Assembly: GCF_900113035.1 (NCBI RefSeq)
Contig: NZ_FONX01000005.1
Location: 310,001-374,000 of the forward strand
Source of the DNA: Paracidovorax wautersii
GTDB lineage: Bacteria > Pseudomonadota > Gammaproteobacteria > Burkholderiales > Burkholderiaceae_C
Reading direction: 5' to 3'
Length of the DNA stretch: 64,000 nucleotides
This document shows, piece after piece, positions 22,938 through 32,818 of this stretch. The notes beneath the pieces were generated by a model. It was not told where the DNA came from and did no database searches. It saw only the letters and a list, made by a program, of their open reading frames with translations. How positions within the stretch are numbered: position 1 is the first letter of the stretch; each line of letters begins with the position of its first letter. Both the position numbers and the translations under genes were made by a program.

Positions 22938-23897
22938 ATGGATATCCGACTCTCCCCCTCCCTGCTGGCCTGGCTGCGCGCCTTCGATGCCGCTGCCCGC
23001 CATGGCAGCTTCACCCGCGCGGCGGCCGAACTCTGCATTACCCAGGGTGCGGTCAGCCAGCAGGTCAAGCAGCTGGAGCAGTGGCTGGGCCGCCCCGTGT
23101 TCCTGCGCACGCCGCGCGCCCTGGTGCCCACGCCCGAAGGCAAATGGCTGGCGGTGGTGCTGCGCGAGAGCTTCGAGGCCATCGAAAGCACGCTGGGCCA
23201 GATGCAGCGGCGAGGCGAGGCGCAGGCGCCCATCGCCACCCTGAGCTGCTCGCCCTCGTTCGCCATGCAGTGGCTCACGCCGCGCCTGGGCGATTTCCTG
23301 CGCCTGCACCCCGAGGTGGGCCTGCGCGTGTTCGGAGAATTCCACCGGCTGGACCGCACGCGCATGGTGCAGGGCGGCATCGAGGCCGCCGTGCGCTTCG
23401 ACCTGGGCGGCTACACCGATCTGCAGGCCAGCGTGTTTCTCGATGAATGGCTGATCCCGGTCGCCAGCCCCGCCTTTCTGGCGGCCCACCCGGGCCTGCA
23501 GGAGCCTGCCCAGCTGCAGGGCGACTGGCTGCTGCACGACAGCACGCCCTGGGAAGGCGCCCGCCCCCATGAGGAGTGGCAGCACTGGCTGAGCCAGGTG
23601 GGCGCACCCTTGCCGGCCTGGGGCGGCGGGCCCGAATTCAACCTCTCGCAGCTGGCGCTGAGCGCGGCGCTCGCGGGCCGGGGCATCGCCATGGGCCGCG
23701 CCGCGCTGGTGCTGGACGATGTGATCGCCGGGCGCCTGGTGCCGCTCTTCGGCCGCTGCGTGGTCTCGCACGCCGCCTATTCCTACGTGACCCTGCCGCA
23801 GCCCGGCACGGCGATGCAATGGGTGGGCGAATGGCTGATGCAGGAAGGGCGGCGCTTCGCGCAGCGAAGAGGCAGCGTGCTGCCGGCACCGGCCTAA
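22938..23897 (+). CDS. LysR-type regulator (DsdC/GcvA-like)
   Basis: 319-residue transcription factor. N-terminal winged helix-turn-helix: FDAAARHGSFTRAAAELCIT, QGAVSQQVKQLEQWLGRPVF; then a linker helix and a periplasmic-binding-like effector domain (about 90-300). Divergent from dsdA, so most likely its activator responding to D-serine, as DsdC in E. coli; this is inferred. The ATG at 22938 (MDIRLSP) aligns with the usual spacing before the HTH; an earlier ATG at 22893 would add 15 residues. Confidence 0.9.
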   Translation: MDIRLSPSLLAWLRAFDAAARHGSFTRAAAELCITQGAVSQQVKQLEQWLGRPVFLRTPRALVPTPEGKWLAVVLRESFEAIESTLGQMQRRGEAQAPIATLSCSPSFAMQWLTPRLGDFLRLHPEVGLRVFGEFHRLDRTRMVQGGIEAAVRFDLGGYTDLQASVFLDEWLIPVASPAFLAAHPGLQEPAQLQGDWLLHDSTPWEGARPHEEWQHWLSQVGAPLPAWGGGPEFNLSQLALSAALAGRGIAMGRAALVLDDVIAGRLVPLFGRCVVSHAAYSYVTLPQPGTAMQWVGEWLMQEGRRFAQRRGSVLPAPA

Positions 23898-23920
23898 TAA
23901 GCGCAATAAAGCCATTCAAA

Positions 23921-23946
23921 ATACGCTTCTCCCATAAAAAGCGTAT
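23921..23946. promoter_or_regulatory. Palindromic operator candidate for hipBA
   Basis: ATACGCTT (23921-23928) and AAGCGTAT (23939-23946) form a perfect inverted repeat with a 10-base centre, 11 bases before the antitoxin ATG. Position and geometry fit a HipB-type autorepressor site. Confidence 0.65.
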
Positions 23947-23956
23947 AAACATCATC

Positions 23957-24274
23957 ATGAATGAAAGTACCTCTCCCTCGCTGATCGCCAGCCTGGCCGC
24001 CGCCCGCAAGGCCCAGCAGCTCACCCAGGCGCAGCTGGCCGAGCGCGCTGGCCTGTCGCGCATGACGGTGCAGCGCACCGAAGGCGGCGATCTGGACCCG
24101 CGCTTCTCCACGCTGGCCGAGATGGCCCGGGTGCTGGGCATGGAGCTGATCGCCGTGCCCAGCGCGCTCAGGCCCGAGCTGCAGGCCTTCATCCAGGCCG
24201 GCGGGCGCTTTCTGGGCCAGCCGCCGGGCGCGGATGCGCCGCCCTCCGTGGTGGACGGCCTGCGCCAGGGCTAG
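23957..24274 (+). CDS. hipB: HipB-like XRE-family antitoxin
   Basis: 105-residue DNA-binding protein with a Cro/CI helix-turn-helix: LTQAQLAERAGLSRMTVQRTE (about 21-41). The remainder (STLAEMARVLGMELIAVPS) is typical of HipB-like antitoxins that bind HipA and repress the operon. The ATG follows a perfect inverted repeat that is a good operator. The HipA-like gene starts 27 bases downstream. The longer open frame upstream overlaps the LysR gene and is not used. Confidence 0.87.
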   Translation: MNESTSPSLIASLAAARKAQQLTQAQLAERAGLSRMTVQRTEGGDLDPRFSTLAEMARVLGMELIAVPSALRPELQAFIQAGGRFLGQPPGADAPPSVVDGLRQG

Positions 24275-24301
24275 GCCCCGCCCCGAGCCCAAGCTTCAGC
24301 C

Positions 24302-25624
24302 ATGTCCACCGCCATCCGCTATCTGCGCCTCTATCTGCACCAGCCTGCGGCGCTGGGCGGCGGGCGGCGGGGCATCGGCTATCTCTCGCAGTACGGCGAC
24401 ATCCTGCGCGTGTCCTTCGATGCGGACTACATCGCAGACCCCGGCCGCCCCACCCTCTCCCTGGCCTACCGGGGCGACAGCGAGGCCGCCACGCGGCAGA
24501 TCCTGGCCTCGGCCCGCGATGCGCGGCTGGTGCGCACCGACGGGCGCTGGCCGGCGTATTTCCAGAACCTGCTGCCCGAAGGCCACAACCGCGAGCGCCT
24601 GGCGCGCGAGCGCGGCTGCGGGCCTGACGACGAATTCGAGCTGCTGGCCGCCGCCGGCCACGACCTGATGGGTGCGCTGGAAGTCGAGCCCGTGCCGCCG
24701 CGCGAAGGCATTCCCGACGTGGTGCGCCACTGGCACACCACCCAGGGGCTGGACGTGCTGGAGCCCGGCTTCGTCGAATACCCGGTGGAAGACGCCGCGT
24801 CGCTGCCCGGCGTGGTGACCAAGTTCAGCGCCGTGCAGGACGGGCGCCGCTACGTCGTGCGGCGCCGGGGCGCGGCGGGCAGCGTGATCCTCAAGCTGCC
24901 CACCACCGCGCACCCCGATCTGGTGGACAACGAATTCACGGGCTACCGGCTCTGCGAAGCGCTGGGCCTGGACTGCGCGGAGGCCGCCATCGTCACCCGC
25001 GCCGAGGCCGACCTGCCCGAGAGCCTGCCCTTCGACAAGCTGCTGGCCGTGCAGCGCTTCGACCATCTGCCCGATGGCTCGCGCATCCACATGGAAGAGT
25101 TCAACCAGGTGCTGGGCTATACGCCGCGCCAGAAGTACGGCCGCGGCCTGCTGCACGACGGCGCCACCATGCTGCGCGTGCTCGACCGCCTGAGCAGCCG
25201 GCCGGTGCAGGACGTGCGCGAATTCGTCACCCGCATGGTCGCCTTCACCCTGCTGGGCAATACCGACGCGCACCTGAAGAACTGGGCGCTGATCTATCCC
25301 GATGGCCGCACGCCCTGCCTGGCGCCGCTCTACGACCCGGTTTGCGTGGCCGCCTTCTTCGAGGGCACGCCGCCCACGCAATACGCCGTGAACCGCGCCA
25401 TCGACAAGAGTTTGCGCGCCCTGACCTGGGCCGACCTGGAGGCGCTGCTCAAGGCCGCCGGCCTGCTGCGCCCGTCGCGCTACGTGGCCTGGGCGCGCGA
25501 GGCGGCAGCGCGGGCGCAGGCCGAATGGCCGGCCCTGCTGGCCGATGCGCCCGCCAGCCTGCGCGCCACGGTGCTGGAGCGGCTGCAGGGCGGCGTGGCG
25601 CTCACCGCTTCGCGCCGCCCCTGA
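24302..25624 (+). CDS. hipA: HipA-like serine/threonine kinase toxin
   Basis: 440 residues. N-terminal HipA domain (LPEGHNRERLARERGC), then the kinase core: VTKFSAVQDGRRYVVRRRG and VILKLPTTAHPDLVDNEF (ATP-binding Lys), LLAVQRFD, and the catalytic GNTDAHLKNWALIYPDG followed by the metal-binding Asp in LAPLYDPV. Type II HipA toxins phosphorylate proteins such as glutamyl-tRNA synthetase, giving growth arrest; the target here is unknown. All kinase motifs look intact, so it is probably an active pair with the upstream antitoxin. Confidence 0.9.
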   Translation: MSTAIRYLRLYLHQPAALGGGRRGIGYLSQYGDILRVSFDADYIADPGRPTLSLAYRGDSEAATRQILASARDARLVRTDGRWPAYFQNLLPEGHNRERLARERGCGPDDEFELLAAAGHDLMGALEVEPVPPREGIPDVVRHWHTTQGLDVLEPGFVEYPVEDAASLPGVVTKFSAVQDGRRYVVRRRGAAGSVILKLPTTAHPDLVDNEFTGYRLCEALGLDCAEAAIVTRAEADLPESLPFDKLLAVQRFDHLPDGSRIHMEEFNQVLGYTPRQKYGRGLLHDGATMLRVLDRLSSRPVQDVREFVTRMVAFTLLGNTDAHLKNWALIYPDGRTPCLAPLYDPVCVAAFFEGTPPTQYAVNRAIDKSLRALTWADLEALLKAAGLLRPSRYVAWAREAAARAQAEWPALLADAPASLRATVLERLQGGVALTASRRP

Positions 25625-25634
25625 ACACAGGGTC

Positions 25635-27023
25635 TCAGCGGGCCGGGGCCGCGCTCACCCGCCACACGGCATTGCCCACGTCGTCGGCCACCAGCAGGCC
25701 GCCCTGGGCATCGAGCGCCACGCCCACCGGGCGGCCCCAGGCCTTGCCCTCGGGGCTGACGAAGCCGCTCAGCACCTCGATCGGCTGGCCCTGCGGCTTG
25801 CCGCCCACGAAGGGCACGAAGACCACGTTGTAGCCGCTGCGCGGCTTGCGGTTCCAGGAGCCGTGCTGGCCGATGAAGGCGCCGCTGGCGAGCGCCGGCG
25901 GCAGCGCCTTGTCGCGCGCCGGGTCGGAGAACGCCAGCCCCAGCGGGGCCACGTGGCTGCCCAGGGCGTAGTCGGGCGAGATGGCGCGGGCCACCAGCTC
26001 GGGCTGCGGCGGCTGCACGCGCTGGTCCACATGCTGGCCGTAGTAGCTGTAGGGCCAGCCGTAGAAGCCGCCGTCCTTCACCGAGGTGAGGTAGTCGGGC
26101 ACGAGGTCGCTGCCGATCTCGTCGCGCTCGTTCACCACCGTCCAGAGCGCGCCGGTGCCGGGCGCCCAGCCCAGGCCGTTGGGGTTGCGCAGGCCGCTGG
26201 CGAAGAGGCGGTGCGCGCCCGTGGCGCGGTCCACTTCCCAGATGGCGGCGCGGCCGGCTTCGGCCTCCATGCCGTTTTCGGCCACGTTGCTGTTGGAGCC
26301 CACGGTCACGTAGAGCTTGGCGCCGTCGGGGCTGGCGATGAGGTTCTTGGTCCAGTGGTGGTTGAAGGGCAGCCCGGGCAGGTCCACCACCTTGGCGGGC
26401 GCGGCGGCGATCTGCGTCTGGCCCGTCTGGTACGGAAAGCGCACCACCGCATCGGTGTTGGCCACGTAGAGCTCATTGCCCACCAGCGCCATGCCGAAGG
26501 GCGAATTCAGGCCTTGCTGCAGCAGCACGCTGCGGGTGTCGGCCACGCCGTCGCCGTTGGTGTCGCGCAGCAGCGTGATGCGGTTGGGCGGCGCCGCGCC
26601 GGAGCCGGCGCGTGCCATCACCTTGCCCATCACCCAGCCGCGCAGCTTCTGCCACACGCCCTGGTCCGGCGGCTCGGCCTTCGGGGGCGTGTTGGTCTCG
26701 GCCACCAGCACATCGCCGTTGGGCAGCACCAGCAGCCAGCGCGGGTGGTCCAGCCCCTGGGCGAAGGCCGTCACCTGCATGCCGGCCATGGGCACGGGCT
26801 TTTGCCCCTGCGGCCAGCCTTCGGCGGGAGCGATGTTGACGGTGGGGATCAGCGACTTGTTGGGCTCGGGCAGCGTGGGCGCCGGGCCCACGCCGGCCTC
26901 GAAGGGGAGCTTGGCGGTATCGCCGCAGGCCGACAGCGCGGCGGCGGCGATCAGGCCCAGCGCCAGGGCGGGCCAGCGGGTATGCAGGGGATGGCGGCGG
27001 GCGAAGGCGCGGGGCTGGGGCAT
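25635..27023 (-). CDS. Sorbosone-dehydrogenase-like PQQ-type beta-propeller lipoprotein
   Basis: 462 residues. A lipoprotein signal ([12 protein letters not shown], Cys at the lipobox) implies membrane anchoring in the periplasm. The body is a six-bladed propeller of the soluble glucose/sorbosone dehydrogenase class: [71 protein letters not shown] and [10 protein letters not shown], which carry the catalytic His/Arg pattern. Likely oxidises a sugar or alcohol using PQQ; the substrate is unknown. Start [10 protein letters not shown] at 27021-27023. Confidence 0.9.
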   Translation of the reverse strand: MPQPRAFARRHPLHTRWPALALGLIAAAALSACGDTAKLPFEAGVGPAPTLPEPNKSLIPTVNIAPAEGWPQGQKPVPMAGMQVTAFAQGLDHPRWLLVLPNGDVLVAETNTPPKAEPPDQGVWQKLRGWVMGKVMARAGSGAAPPNRITLLRDTNGDGVADTRSVLLQQGLNSPFGMALVGNELYVANTDAVVRFPYQTGQTQIAAAPAKVVDLPGLPFNHHWTKNLIASPDGAKLYVTVGSNSNVAENGMEAEAGRAAIWEVDRATGAHRLFASGLRNPNGLGWAPGTGALWTVVNERDEIGSDLVPDYLTSVKDGGFYGWPYSYYGQHVDQRVQPPQPELVARAISPDYALGSHVAPLGLAFSDPARDKALPPALASGAFIGQHGSWNRKPRSGYNVVFVPFVGGKPQGQPIEVLSGFVSPEGKAWGRPVGVALDAQGGLLVADDVGNAVWRVSAAPAR

Positions 27024-27114
27024 GGTGGGTGGACTTTCGTCAGGAGGGACAGAGGCCGCAGTCTGGCCCGCTGCCGCGCGCACTGTCTGTCAGCCAGCGG
27101 CCCGTCCGCCGCTT

Positions 27115-27175
27115 GCTATCAAAATAAAAGCGCAGCGCGCCCGTTCCACCTGCGCCGCAGGGCGATTGGGTCTTG
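27115..27175 (+). repeat. Short dispersed repeat copy (intergenic)
   Basis: GCTATCAAAATAAAAGCGC, then AGCGCGCCCGTT, then TGGGTCTTGAA: same opening block (GCTATCAAAAT, AGCGC) as other copies in this window. It lies between the sorbosone dehydrogenase-like gene and the SMR exporter gene. Confidence 0.5.
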
Positions 27176-27185
27176 AACCAGCGGG

Positions 27186-27518
27186 TCAGTGCGACGCGGT
27201 CTTGGACAGCAGCTGGATCACCGCCACCCCGGCCACGATCAAGGCCATGCCGGCGATGGCCGCGGCATCGAGCTTCTGGCCGTACAGCACCCAGCCGACG
27301 ATGGAGATCAGCACGATGCCCATGCCCGACCAGATGGCATAGACCACGCCGGTCGGAATGCTCTTCATCACCTGGGCCAGCATGAAGAAGGCCAGGCAGT
27401 AGCCGGCCACGGACAGCACCGAAGGCCAGAGCCGCTGGAAGCCGTCGGACGATTTGAGGGCCGAGGTGGCGATGACCTCGGCCACGATGGCGATACACAG
27501 GAGCGCGAAGGGAGGCAT
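27186..27518 (-). CDS. Small multidrug resistance (SMR) family exporter
   Basis: 110 residues with four transmembrane helices. The essential Glu sits in AIVAEVIATSALKSSDGF (E14), and YAIWSGMGIVLISIVGWVLYG matches the EmrE/QacE-type helix 3 signature. It functions as an antiparallel dimer exporting cationic compounds with protons. The YAIWSG motif and KSSDGF favour the Qac/EmrE subgroup rather than the SugE guanidinium exporters; no guanidine-riboswitch-like structure was noticed upstream. Divergent from the TonB receptor gene. Confidence 0.93.
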   Translation of the reverse strand: MPPFALLCIAIVAEVIATSALKSSDGFQRLWPSVLSVAGYCLAFFMLAQVMKSIPTGVVYAIWSGMGIVLISIVGWVLYGQKLDAAAIAGMALIVAGVAVIQLLSKTASH

Positions 27519-27740
27519 GGATGGACAAGAAGGCGAACGGATGAGACAGGACGAGGGGCCCGCCGGGATGCGGCCCCGGGAGGCGCGAGCCGCCCGATGA
27601 CTGAGGACTATAAGCAACAGCGCCTGCCCTTTGCACACGTTCCCAGGCTCCGCGCCTGTATCCTCGCCGCCTCTTCGGTGCCCATGCGCGCCCGGCTTCC
27701 TTCTTCTCTTTCCATCCCCTGCCGCTTTCGGTCCCCCGCC

Positions 27741-29876
27741 ATGTCCCAGCGCCCTCCTCTTCGCTTTCTGCCGCCGTCCCTGGCGCAATCCCACCCGCTG
27801 ATCGCCCTGTGTGCCGCCCTGGCCTGCACGCCCGCCGCCTTCGCCCAGGCAGCGGCCGGCGCTGCCACGCTGCCCACGGTGAACGTGCCGGGCGGCAGCG
27901 CCGAGGCGCAGCGCCGCTTCGACGCCGCGGCCAGCTACACGCGGGTGGACGTGGACAGCTTCACCGCGCCCACGCCGCTGGTCAACCTGTCGGAACTGCT
28001 GGCCGGCCAGCCCGGCGTGGTGGCGCTGGACCGCCAGAACTACGCGCAGGACCTGCAGATCTCGGTGCGCGGCTTCGGCGCGCGCTCCACCTTCGGGGTG
28101 CGCGGCGTGCGCATCCTGGTGGACGGCATTCCCGCCACCATGCCCGACGGCCAGGGCCAGGCCGCCACGGCGCAGCTGCAGTCGGCCGCGCACATCGACG
28201 TGCTGCGCGGCCCGCTGGCGCAGCTCTACGGCAATTCCGCCGGCGGCGTGCTGCAGGTGACGACGCGCGACCCACGCCCGGGCGGCGGCGCGCAGGCCTC
28301 GGTGGCGGCGGGCTCCTACGGCCAGCGGCTGGCCGATGCCTCGGTCGATTTCGGCGACCGCACCCTGGGCGGGCTGGTCGATGTCTCGCGCTTCGAGACC
28401 GACGGCTGGCGCGACCACAGCGCCGCGCGCCGCACCCACCTGAACGGCAAGCTCGTGGCCCGCCCCGATGCCGACACCACCATCACCACCCTGGTCAACC
28501 TGTATGACCAGCCCCTGTCGCAAGACCCGCTGGGCCTGACGCGCGCGCAGTGGCAGGTCAACCCGCGCCAGGCCCCGGCGGAGGCCTACACCTTCGACAC
28601 GCGCAAGTCCATTTCGCAGAACCAGCTGGGCGTGGTGCTGGAGCGGCGCCTGGGCGAGCACGACAGCGTGCGCGCCCGCGCCTACGGCGGCAACCGCCAG
28701 CTCACGCAGACCCTGTCGTTCAGCGGCGCGGCCGCCACCAGCTCCGGCGGCGTGGTGGACCTGGACCGCGACTACTACGGCCTGGGCCTGGCCTGGACGC
28801 ATGCCACCCGCATGCCCTCGGGCCTGCCGCTGACCTGGACGGTGGGCCTGGACGCCGACCGCCAGTCCGAACACCGCCAGGGCTTCGTCAACAACAACGG
28901 CCAGAACGGCGCCCAGCGCCGCAACGAGCAGGACCGCGCGGGCAACACCGACCTGTTCGCGCAGGTCGATGCCTGGATCGCACCGCAGTGGCGCGCCATC
29001 GCCGGGCTGCGCATGAGCCGCGTGCGCGCCTCGGTGGACGACCGCTTCGTCAACGCCAACAGCCCGGACGACAGCGGCCGGCGCAGCTGGAGCCAGACCA
29101 GCCCGGCCGTGGGCCTGGTCTGGGCCGCGAGCGAGCAGCTGAACCTCTATGCCAACGTGGGCCAGGGATTCGAGACGCCCACGCTCGCCGAAATGGCCTA
29201 CAGCCGCAACAACACCGGGCCCAACTACGGCCTGGCCGCATCGCGCAGCCGGCAGGTGGAGCTGGGCGCCAAGTGGCAGGGCGCGGTCCACCGCGTGGAA
29301 GGCGCGCTGTTCGACGCCAGGAGCCGCGACGAGATCGTGCCCGCCGCCACCGTGAACGGCCGCACCGTCTATCAGAACGCCGACAACGTGCGCCGCCGCG
29401 GCCTGGAACTGGCCTGGAGCGCCAAGGCCGGCGCCTGGACACCGCGCGCCGCCTACACCTGGCTGGATGCCTACTTCGGCAGCCCCTACACCGGCGCCAA
29501 CAACGCCCGCGTGGCCGCAGGCAACCGCGTTCCGGGCACGGCGCGCCAGGTGGCGCAGCTGGCGCTGGACTACGCCCCCACGGCCGCCTGGCAGCTGGGC
29601 GCATCGCTGGATATCTCCAGCAAGGTGCAGGTCAACGACACCAACACCGCCGCCGCGCCCGGCTTCGCCGTGGTGGGCCTGCGCGCGGGCTACACCATCG
29701 GCGGCGGCGCAGCAGGCGGCTCCGGCCAGCCGCGCTGGCAGCTCTGGGCACGGCTGGACAACCTGTTCGACCGCAACTACGTCGGCTCGGTCATCGTGAA
29801 CGACGGCAACGGCCGCTTCTACGAACCCGCGGCCGGCCGCCGCGTGATGGTGGGGCTGCGGGCGCAATTCCTGTGA
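27741..29876 (+). CDS. TonB-dependent outer-membrane receptor
   Basis: 711 residues. Signal peptide ends near AAFAQA; a plug domain follows (about 50-170: LSELLAGQPGVVALDRQNYA, LQISVRGFGARSTFGVRGVR, LRGPLAQLYGNSAGGVLQV) and then a 22-strand barrel ending in FYEPAAGRRVMVGLRAQF with terminal Phe-Leu. Energised by TonB-ExbBD to import a siderophore, metal chelate or other ligand. The C-terminal NLFDRNYVGSVIVND and FIVN-like features are common in siderophore receptors. No Fur box was recognised, and the ligand is unknown. Start ATG 27741 gives a sensible signal peptide. Confidence 0.94.
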   Translation: MSQRPPLRFLPPSLAQSHPLIALCAALACTPAAFAQAAAGAATLPTVNVPGGSAEAQRRFDAAASYTRVDVDSFTAPTPLVNLSELLAGQPGVVALDRQNYAQDLQISVRGFGARSTFGVRGVRILVDGIPATMPDGQGQAATAQLQSAAHIDVLRGPLAQLYGNSAGGVLQVTTRDPRPGGGAQASVAAGSYGQRLADASVDFGDRTLGGLVDVSRFETDGWRDHSAARRTHLNGKLVARPDADTTITTLVNLYDQPLSQDPLGLTRAQWQVNPRQAPAEAYTFDTRKSISQNQLGVVLERRLGEHDSVRARAYGGNRQLTQTLSFSGAAATSSGGVVDLDRDYYGLGLAWTHATRMPSGLPLTWTVGLDADRQSEHRQGFVNNNGQNGAQRRNEQDRAGNTDLFAQVDAWIAPQWRAIAGLRMSRVRASVDDRFVNANSPDDSGRRSWSQTSPAVGLVWAASEQLNLYANVGQGFETPTLAEMAYSRNNTGPNYGLAASRSRQVELGAKWQGAVHRVEGALFDARSRDEIVPAATVNGRTVYQNADNVRRRGLELAWSAKAGAWTPRAAYTWLDAYFGSPYTGANNARVAAGNRVPGTARQVAQLALDYAPTAAWQLGASLDISSKVQVNDTNTAAAPGFAVVGLRAGYTIGGGAAGGSGQPRWQLWARLDNLFDRNYVGSVIVNDGNGRFYEPAAGRRVMVGLRAQFL

Positions 29877-29881
29877 TGCCT

Positions 29882-29906
29882 GGGGCCGCAGCGCGGCTGC
29901 GGCCCC
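29882..29906 (+). terminator. Strong hairpin after the TonB receptor
   Basis: GGGGCCGCAGC-GCG-GCTGCGGCCCC: perfect 11-bp stem with a three-base loop, five bases after the stop codon. No T-tract follows, so termination may be Rho-assisted. Confidence 0.6.
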
Positions 29907-30094
29907 TGAATTCCGCAGAACGGAAGCTGCGAAATGCCTGCAGCTGTCCGACGCACAGACCTGGGCAGGGGTCAGTACAACGTCAGTGAGATGTCGGTTA
30001 ATGTCAATCACAACCCCCGCAGAGGGTGACCAGGCCGCAAGCATGGGGCGGAAGCCACGCGACGATGCCGCGGAAGGCCAGGAGACAGGAACCC

Positions 30095-31561
30095 ATGCGC
30101 AGACTCACTTATTTCCAACGATCCAGCCACAAGATCCTTTTCCTGCTGGTACCTGCGCTGATCGCCGCGCAGATCGCCGCCTTCGTCTTCCTGCACCTGG
30201 CCAACCGGCGCATCGCGCTCAACAGCGTGGACGCAGCGCTGCAGGCCGGCGCCGACACCTACGCCTTCACCCGCAACACCCGGCGCGAATACCGGGTGCT
30301 CACCTCGCAGCTGGTCGCCAAGGACTACGGCCTGCTGGACGCCATCGGCAACGGCAACCGCACCACGATCGAATCCGCGCTCGTGAGCCAGCTGGCGCGC
30401 ACCGGCGCCGACCTGATCGTGCTGACCGACACCGAGCAGCGGCTGATGGCGCGGGCCTCCAATTCCGCCTTCTTCAAGGAACGTGACGTCCAGACCGACA
30501 AGGAACTGACGGAGCTCGTCTCGCACGTCAATGAGAAGCAGGGCAACCTGATGCCGCTGCCCGACGGCGGGGCCCGCATTCCGCTCTATGGCTGGGTCAA
30601 GATCGTCGTGCGCGCGCCGCGGCCCATCGCCAACATGTACCTGGCCTTCCGCATCACCGATGAATCGACGGCCCAGTTCACGGACATGACGCAGCTGGCG
30701 ATGGCCTACGTCTCGCGCACCAGCCCCCAGTCGCCGTGGACCATCCACGCTTCCACCCTGCCCCAGGATCTTTTCACGGGCCGCACCATCCATGAAGAGA
30801 TCTCGGCCGACAACTCCACCATCACCTCGCCCTCGGGCGAGTCGTACCGGGTCAAGATGATGCCCATGGGCGGCATCGCCGGGCACGTGGTGCAGGTGGT
30901 GGCCGCCAAACCCTTCGCGCCGGTGCTGTCGCCGTTCCTGAAGCTGGAGGGGCTCTTCGCCATCAGCATCGTGCTCAGCTCGGCGGTTTCGATCATCGCC
31001 GCACACCAGATCACGCGGCGGGTGGTGAACCCGCTCGAAGGCGTCGCGCAGCAGGACGCGCTGACGGGCCTGGCCAACCGCCGCCTGTTCCAGGCCCGGC
31101 TGCGCCATGCCGAAGAGAGCCTGGGCCTCACGGGCGGGGGGTTCACCGTCATGCTCATGGACTTGAACAAGTTCAAGCAGGTCAACGACACCTATGGGCA
31201 CGAGGCCGGCGATGTGGTGCTCACCACCGTCGCCCAGCGCATGCGCAAGCTCATGCGCGCCACAGACACGCTCGCCCGGCTGGGCGGCGACGAATTCGCC
31301 GTGCTCATGCGCACGGACGACACCGCCCGCGTCACCGCAGTGGCCCAATCCATCATCGAAGTGGTGGCGCAGCCGATCCAGCTCAACTCGGGCGACTGGG
31401 TGGAGGTCGGCACCAGCATCGGCATCGCGCAGGCACCGGCGTATTCGGCCTCGGGCAACGATGTGCTGCATGCCGCCGACCTGGCGATGTACGCTGCCAA
31501 GAAAGGCGGGGGCGGCTACGCCTTCGCCGAGGCGTCAGGCCTCGCACCGGCCGTTGCCTGA
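30095..31561 (+). CDS. Membrane-bound diguanylate cyclase
   Basis: 488 residues. Transmembrane helix at about 13-35, a periplasmic Cache-like sensor (about 40-280), second helix at about 286-305, then a GGDEF domain (about 318-480). The active site LARLGGDEFAVLM is intact (GGDEF at 397-401), and RATD ends five residues before it, fitting the RxxD inhibitory site. It lacks an EAL domain. Makes cyclic-di-GMP in response to an unknown periplasmic cue. GGAGACAGGA precedes the ATG, deciding the start. Confidence 0.94.
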   Translation: MRRLTYFQRSSHKILFLLVPALIAAQIAAFVFLHLANRRIALNSVDAALQAGADTYAFTRNTRREYRVLTSQLVAKDYGLLDAIGNGNRTTIESALVSQLARTGADLIVLTDTEQRLMARASNSAFFKERDVQTDKELTELVSHVNEKQGNLMPLPDGGARIPLYGWVKIVVRAPRPIANMYLAFRITDESTAQFTDMTQLAMAYVSRTSPQSPWTIHASTLPQDLFTGRTIHEEISADNSTITSPSGESYRVKMMPMGGIAGHVVQVVAAKPFAPVLSPFLKLEGLFAISIVLSSAVSIIAAHQITRRVVNPLEGVAQQDALTGLANRRLFQARLRHAEESLGLTGGGFTVMLMDLNKFKQVNDTYGHEAGDVVLTTVAQRMRKLMRATDTLARLGGDEFAVLMRTDDTARVTAVAQSIIEVVAQPIQLNSGDWVEVGTSIGIAQAPAYSASGNDVLHAADLAMYAAKKGGGGYAFAEASGLAPAVA

Positions 31562-31608
31562 ACGGCGTGGGCGCCCTGCCCCGCCATGACTGGAGTGCCG
31601 CGCTTCGG

Positions 31609-32238
31609 CTACTTCTTGCGCGAGCCCAGGCGCGACTCGGTGCCGGCCATCAGGCGCTGGATGTTCTCGCGGTGGCGCCAGACCAGCAATGCGGACATGG
31701 CGGCGATCGACAGGCCGATGCGCGCATCGCCGTCCCAGGCCACGCCGCCGCCCAGCACGTAGTAGGCCGGCGCGAAGACCGCCGACACCAGCGAAGCCAG
31801 CGACGAATAGCGGAAGAAGAAGGCGATGATGATCCAGGTCAGCAGCGTGGCCAGGCCCAGCCAGCCGCTCACGCCCAGCAGCACGCCCAGCGCCGTGGCC
31901 ACGCCCTTGCCGCCCTGGAAGCGGAAGAACACCGGCCACAGGTGGCCCAGGAAGGCCGCCAGGCCCACCAGCGCCTGCGTACCCTCTTCCATGCCATAGG
32001 GCTGGCCGAACCAGCGCACCAGCACCACGGGCAGCCAGCCCTTGAGCGCATCGAACAGCAGCGTGACGACGGCAGCCGCCTTGCTGCCCGAACGCAGCAC
32101 GTTGGTGGCGCCCGGGTTCTTGCTGCCATAGGTGCGCGGATCGTTCAGGCCCATCACGCGGCTGACGATCACGGCGAAGGACAGCGAGCCCAGCAGGTAG
32201 GCGGCGATGGTGGCAAGGAGCGGGTACAGGGCGGTCAA
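31609..32238 (-). CDS. plsY: Acyl-phosphate glycerol-3-phosphate acyltransferase PlsY
   Basis: 209-residue inner-membrane enzyme that acylates glycerol-3-phosphate to start phospholipid synthesis. Signatures: [56 protein letters not shown] and [18 protein letters not shown] at the C-terminus; about five to seven membrane segments. The usual start here is a TTG at 32236-32238 (translated [15 protein letters not shown]); no ATG fits the family N-terminus. The ybaK gene precedes it on the same strand. Confidence 0.93.
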   Translation of the reverse strand: MTALYPLLATIAAYLLGSLSFAVIVSRVMGLNDPRTYGSKNPGATNVLRSGSKAAAVVTLLFDALKGWLPVVLVRWFGQPYGMEEGTQALVGLAAFLGHLWPVFFRFQGGKGVATALGVLLGVSGWLGLATLLTWIIIAFFFRYSSLASLVSAVFAPAYYVLGGGVAWDGDARIGLSIAAMSALLVWRHRENIQRLMAGTESRLGSRKK

Positions 32239-32309
32239 GGTCTTGTCTCGGAGAAAGGAGGAATCGTCGTCGGCGTCCGGCCGGCCAGGGCCGGCCGCCG
32301 GAAGGCTGG

Positions 32310-32810
32310 CTATTCTGCCAGCGCGCACTGCACGGGCCGCGCGCCCAGCAGTTCGACGCATACCTGCGGATCGAGCTGCACCAGAAAGCCACGCCGCCCG
32401 CCGTTGATGGCGATGCGCGGCAACGCCAGGATGGTCTCTTCGATATAGATGGGCATCTCGCGCCGCGTGCCGAACGGCGATGTGCCGCCCACCAGATAGC
32501 CGCTGTGGCGGTGGGCGACCTCGGGCTTGCAGGGCTCGACCGACTTGGCGCCGATCTGCCGCGCCAGGTTCTTGGTGGACACCTTGCAATCGCCGTGCAT
32601 CAGCACGATCAGCGGCTTCGCATCCTGGTCCTGCATCACCAGGGTCTTGACCACCGCATGCTCATCGAGCCCCAGCTGCCGCGCCGACTCGGCCGTGCCG
32701 CCGTGCTCCACGTATTCGTAGGGATGCTCCGTGAACGCCACCTTGTGCGCACGCAGCAGCTGCGTGGCCGGCGTCTCGCTCACATGCGCGGTCTTGTCTT
32801 TCTTGGCCAT
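32310..32810 (-). CDS. ybaK: Cys-tRNA(Pro)/Cys-tRNA(Cys) deacylase YbaK
   Basis: 166-residue trans-editing enzyme that hydrolyses mischarged Cys-tRNA(Pro). Family motifs: [47 protein letters not shown] and the active-site Lys and [19 protein letters not shown] loop. ATG at 32808-32810. Ends 71 bases before plsY and is probably co-transcribed. Length is normal for YbaK/EbsC. Confidence 0.95.
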   Translation of the reverse strand: MAKKDKTAHVSETPATQLLRAHKVAFTEHPYEYVEHGGTAESARQLGLDEHAVVKTLVMQDQDAKPLIVLMHGDCKVSTKNLARQIGAKSVEPCKPEVAHRHSGYLVGGTSPFGTRREMPIYIEETILALPRIAINGGRRGFLVQLDPQVCVELLGARPVQCALAE

Positions 32811-32818
32811 ACTTCAGA

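Noticed and set aside
27519-27740. Guanidine riboswitch upstream of the SMR gene
   Set aside because: No paired ACGR-loop hairpins were visible, and the protein looks like the EmrE/Qac type rather than a guanidinium exporter.
27186-30044. 952-codon minus-strand frame opposite the TonB receptor
   Set aside because: Only the final 110 codons (SMR exporter) are real; the rest mirrors the receptor gene.
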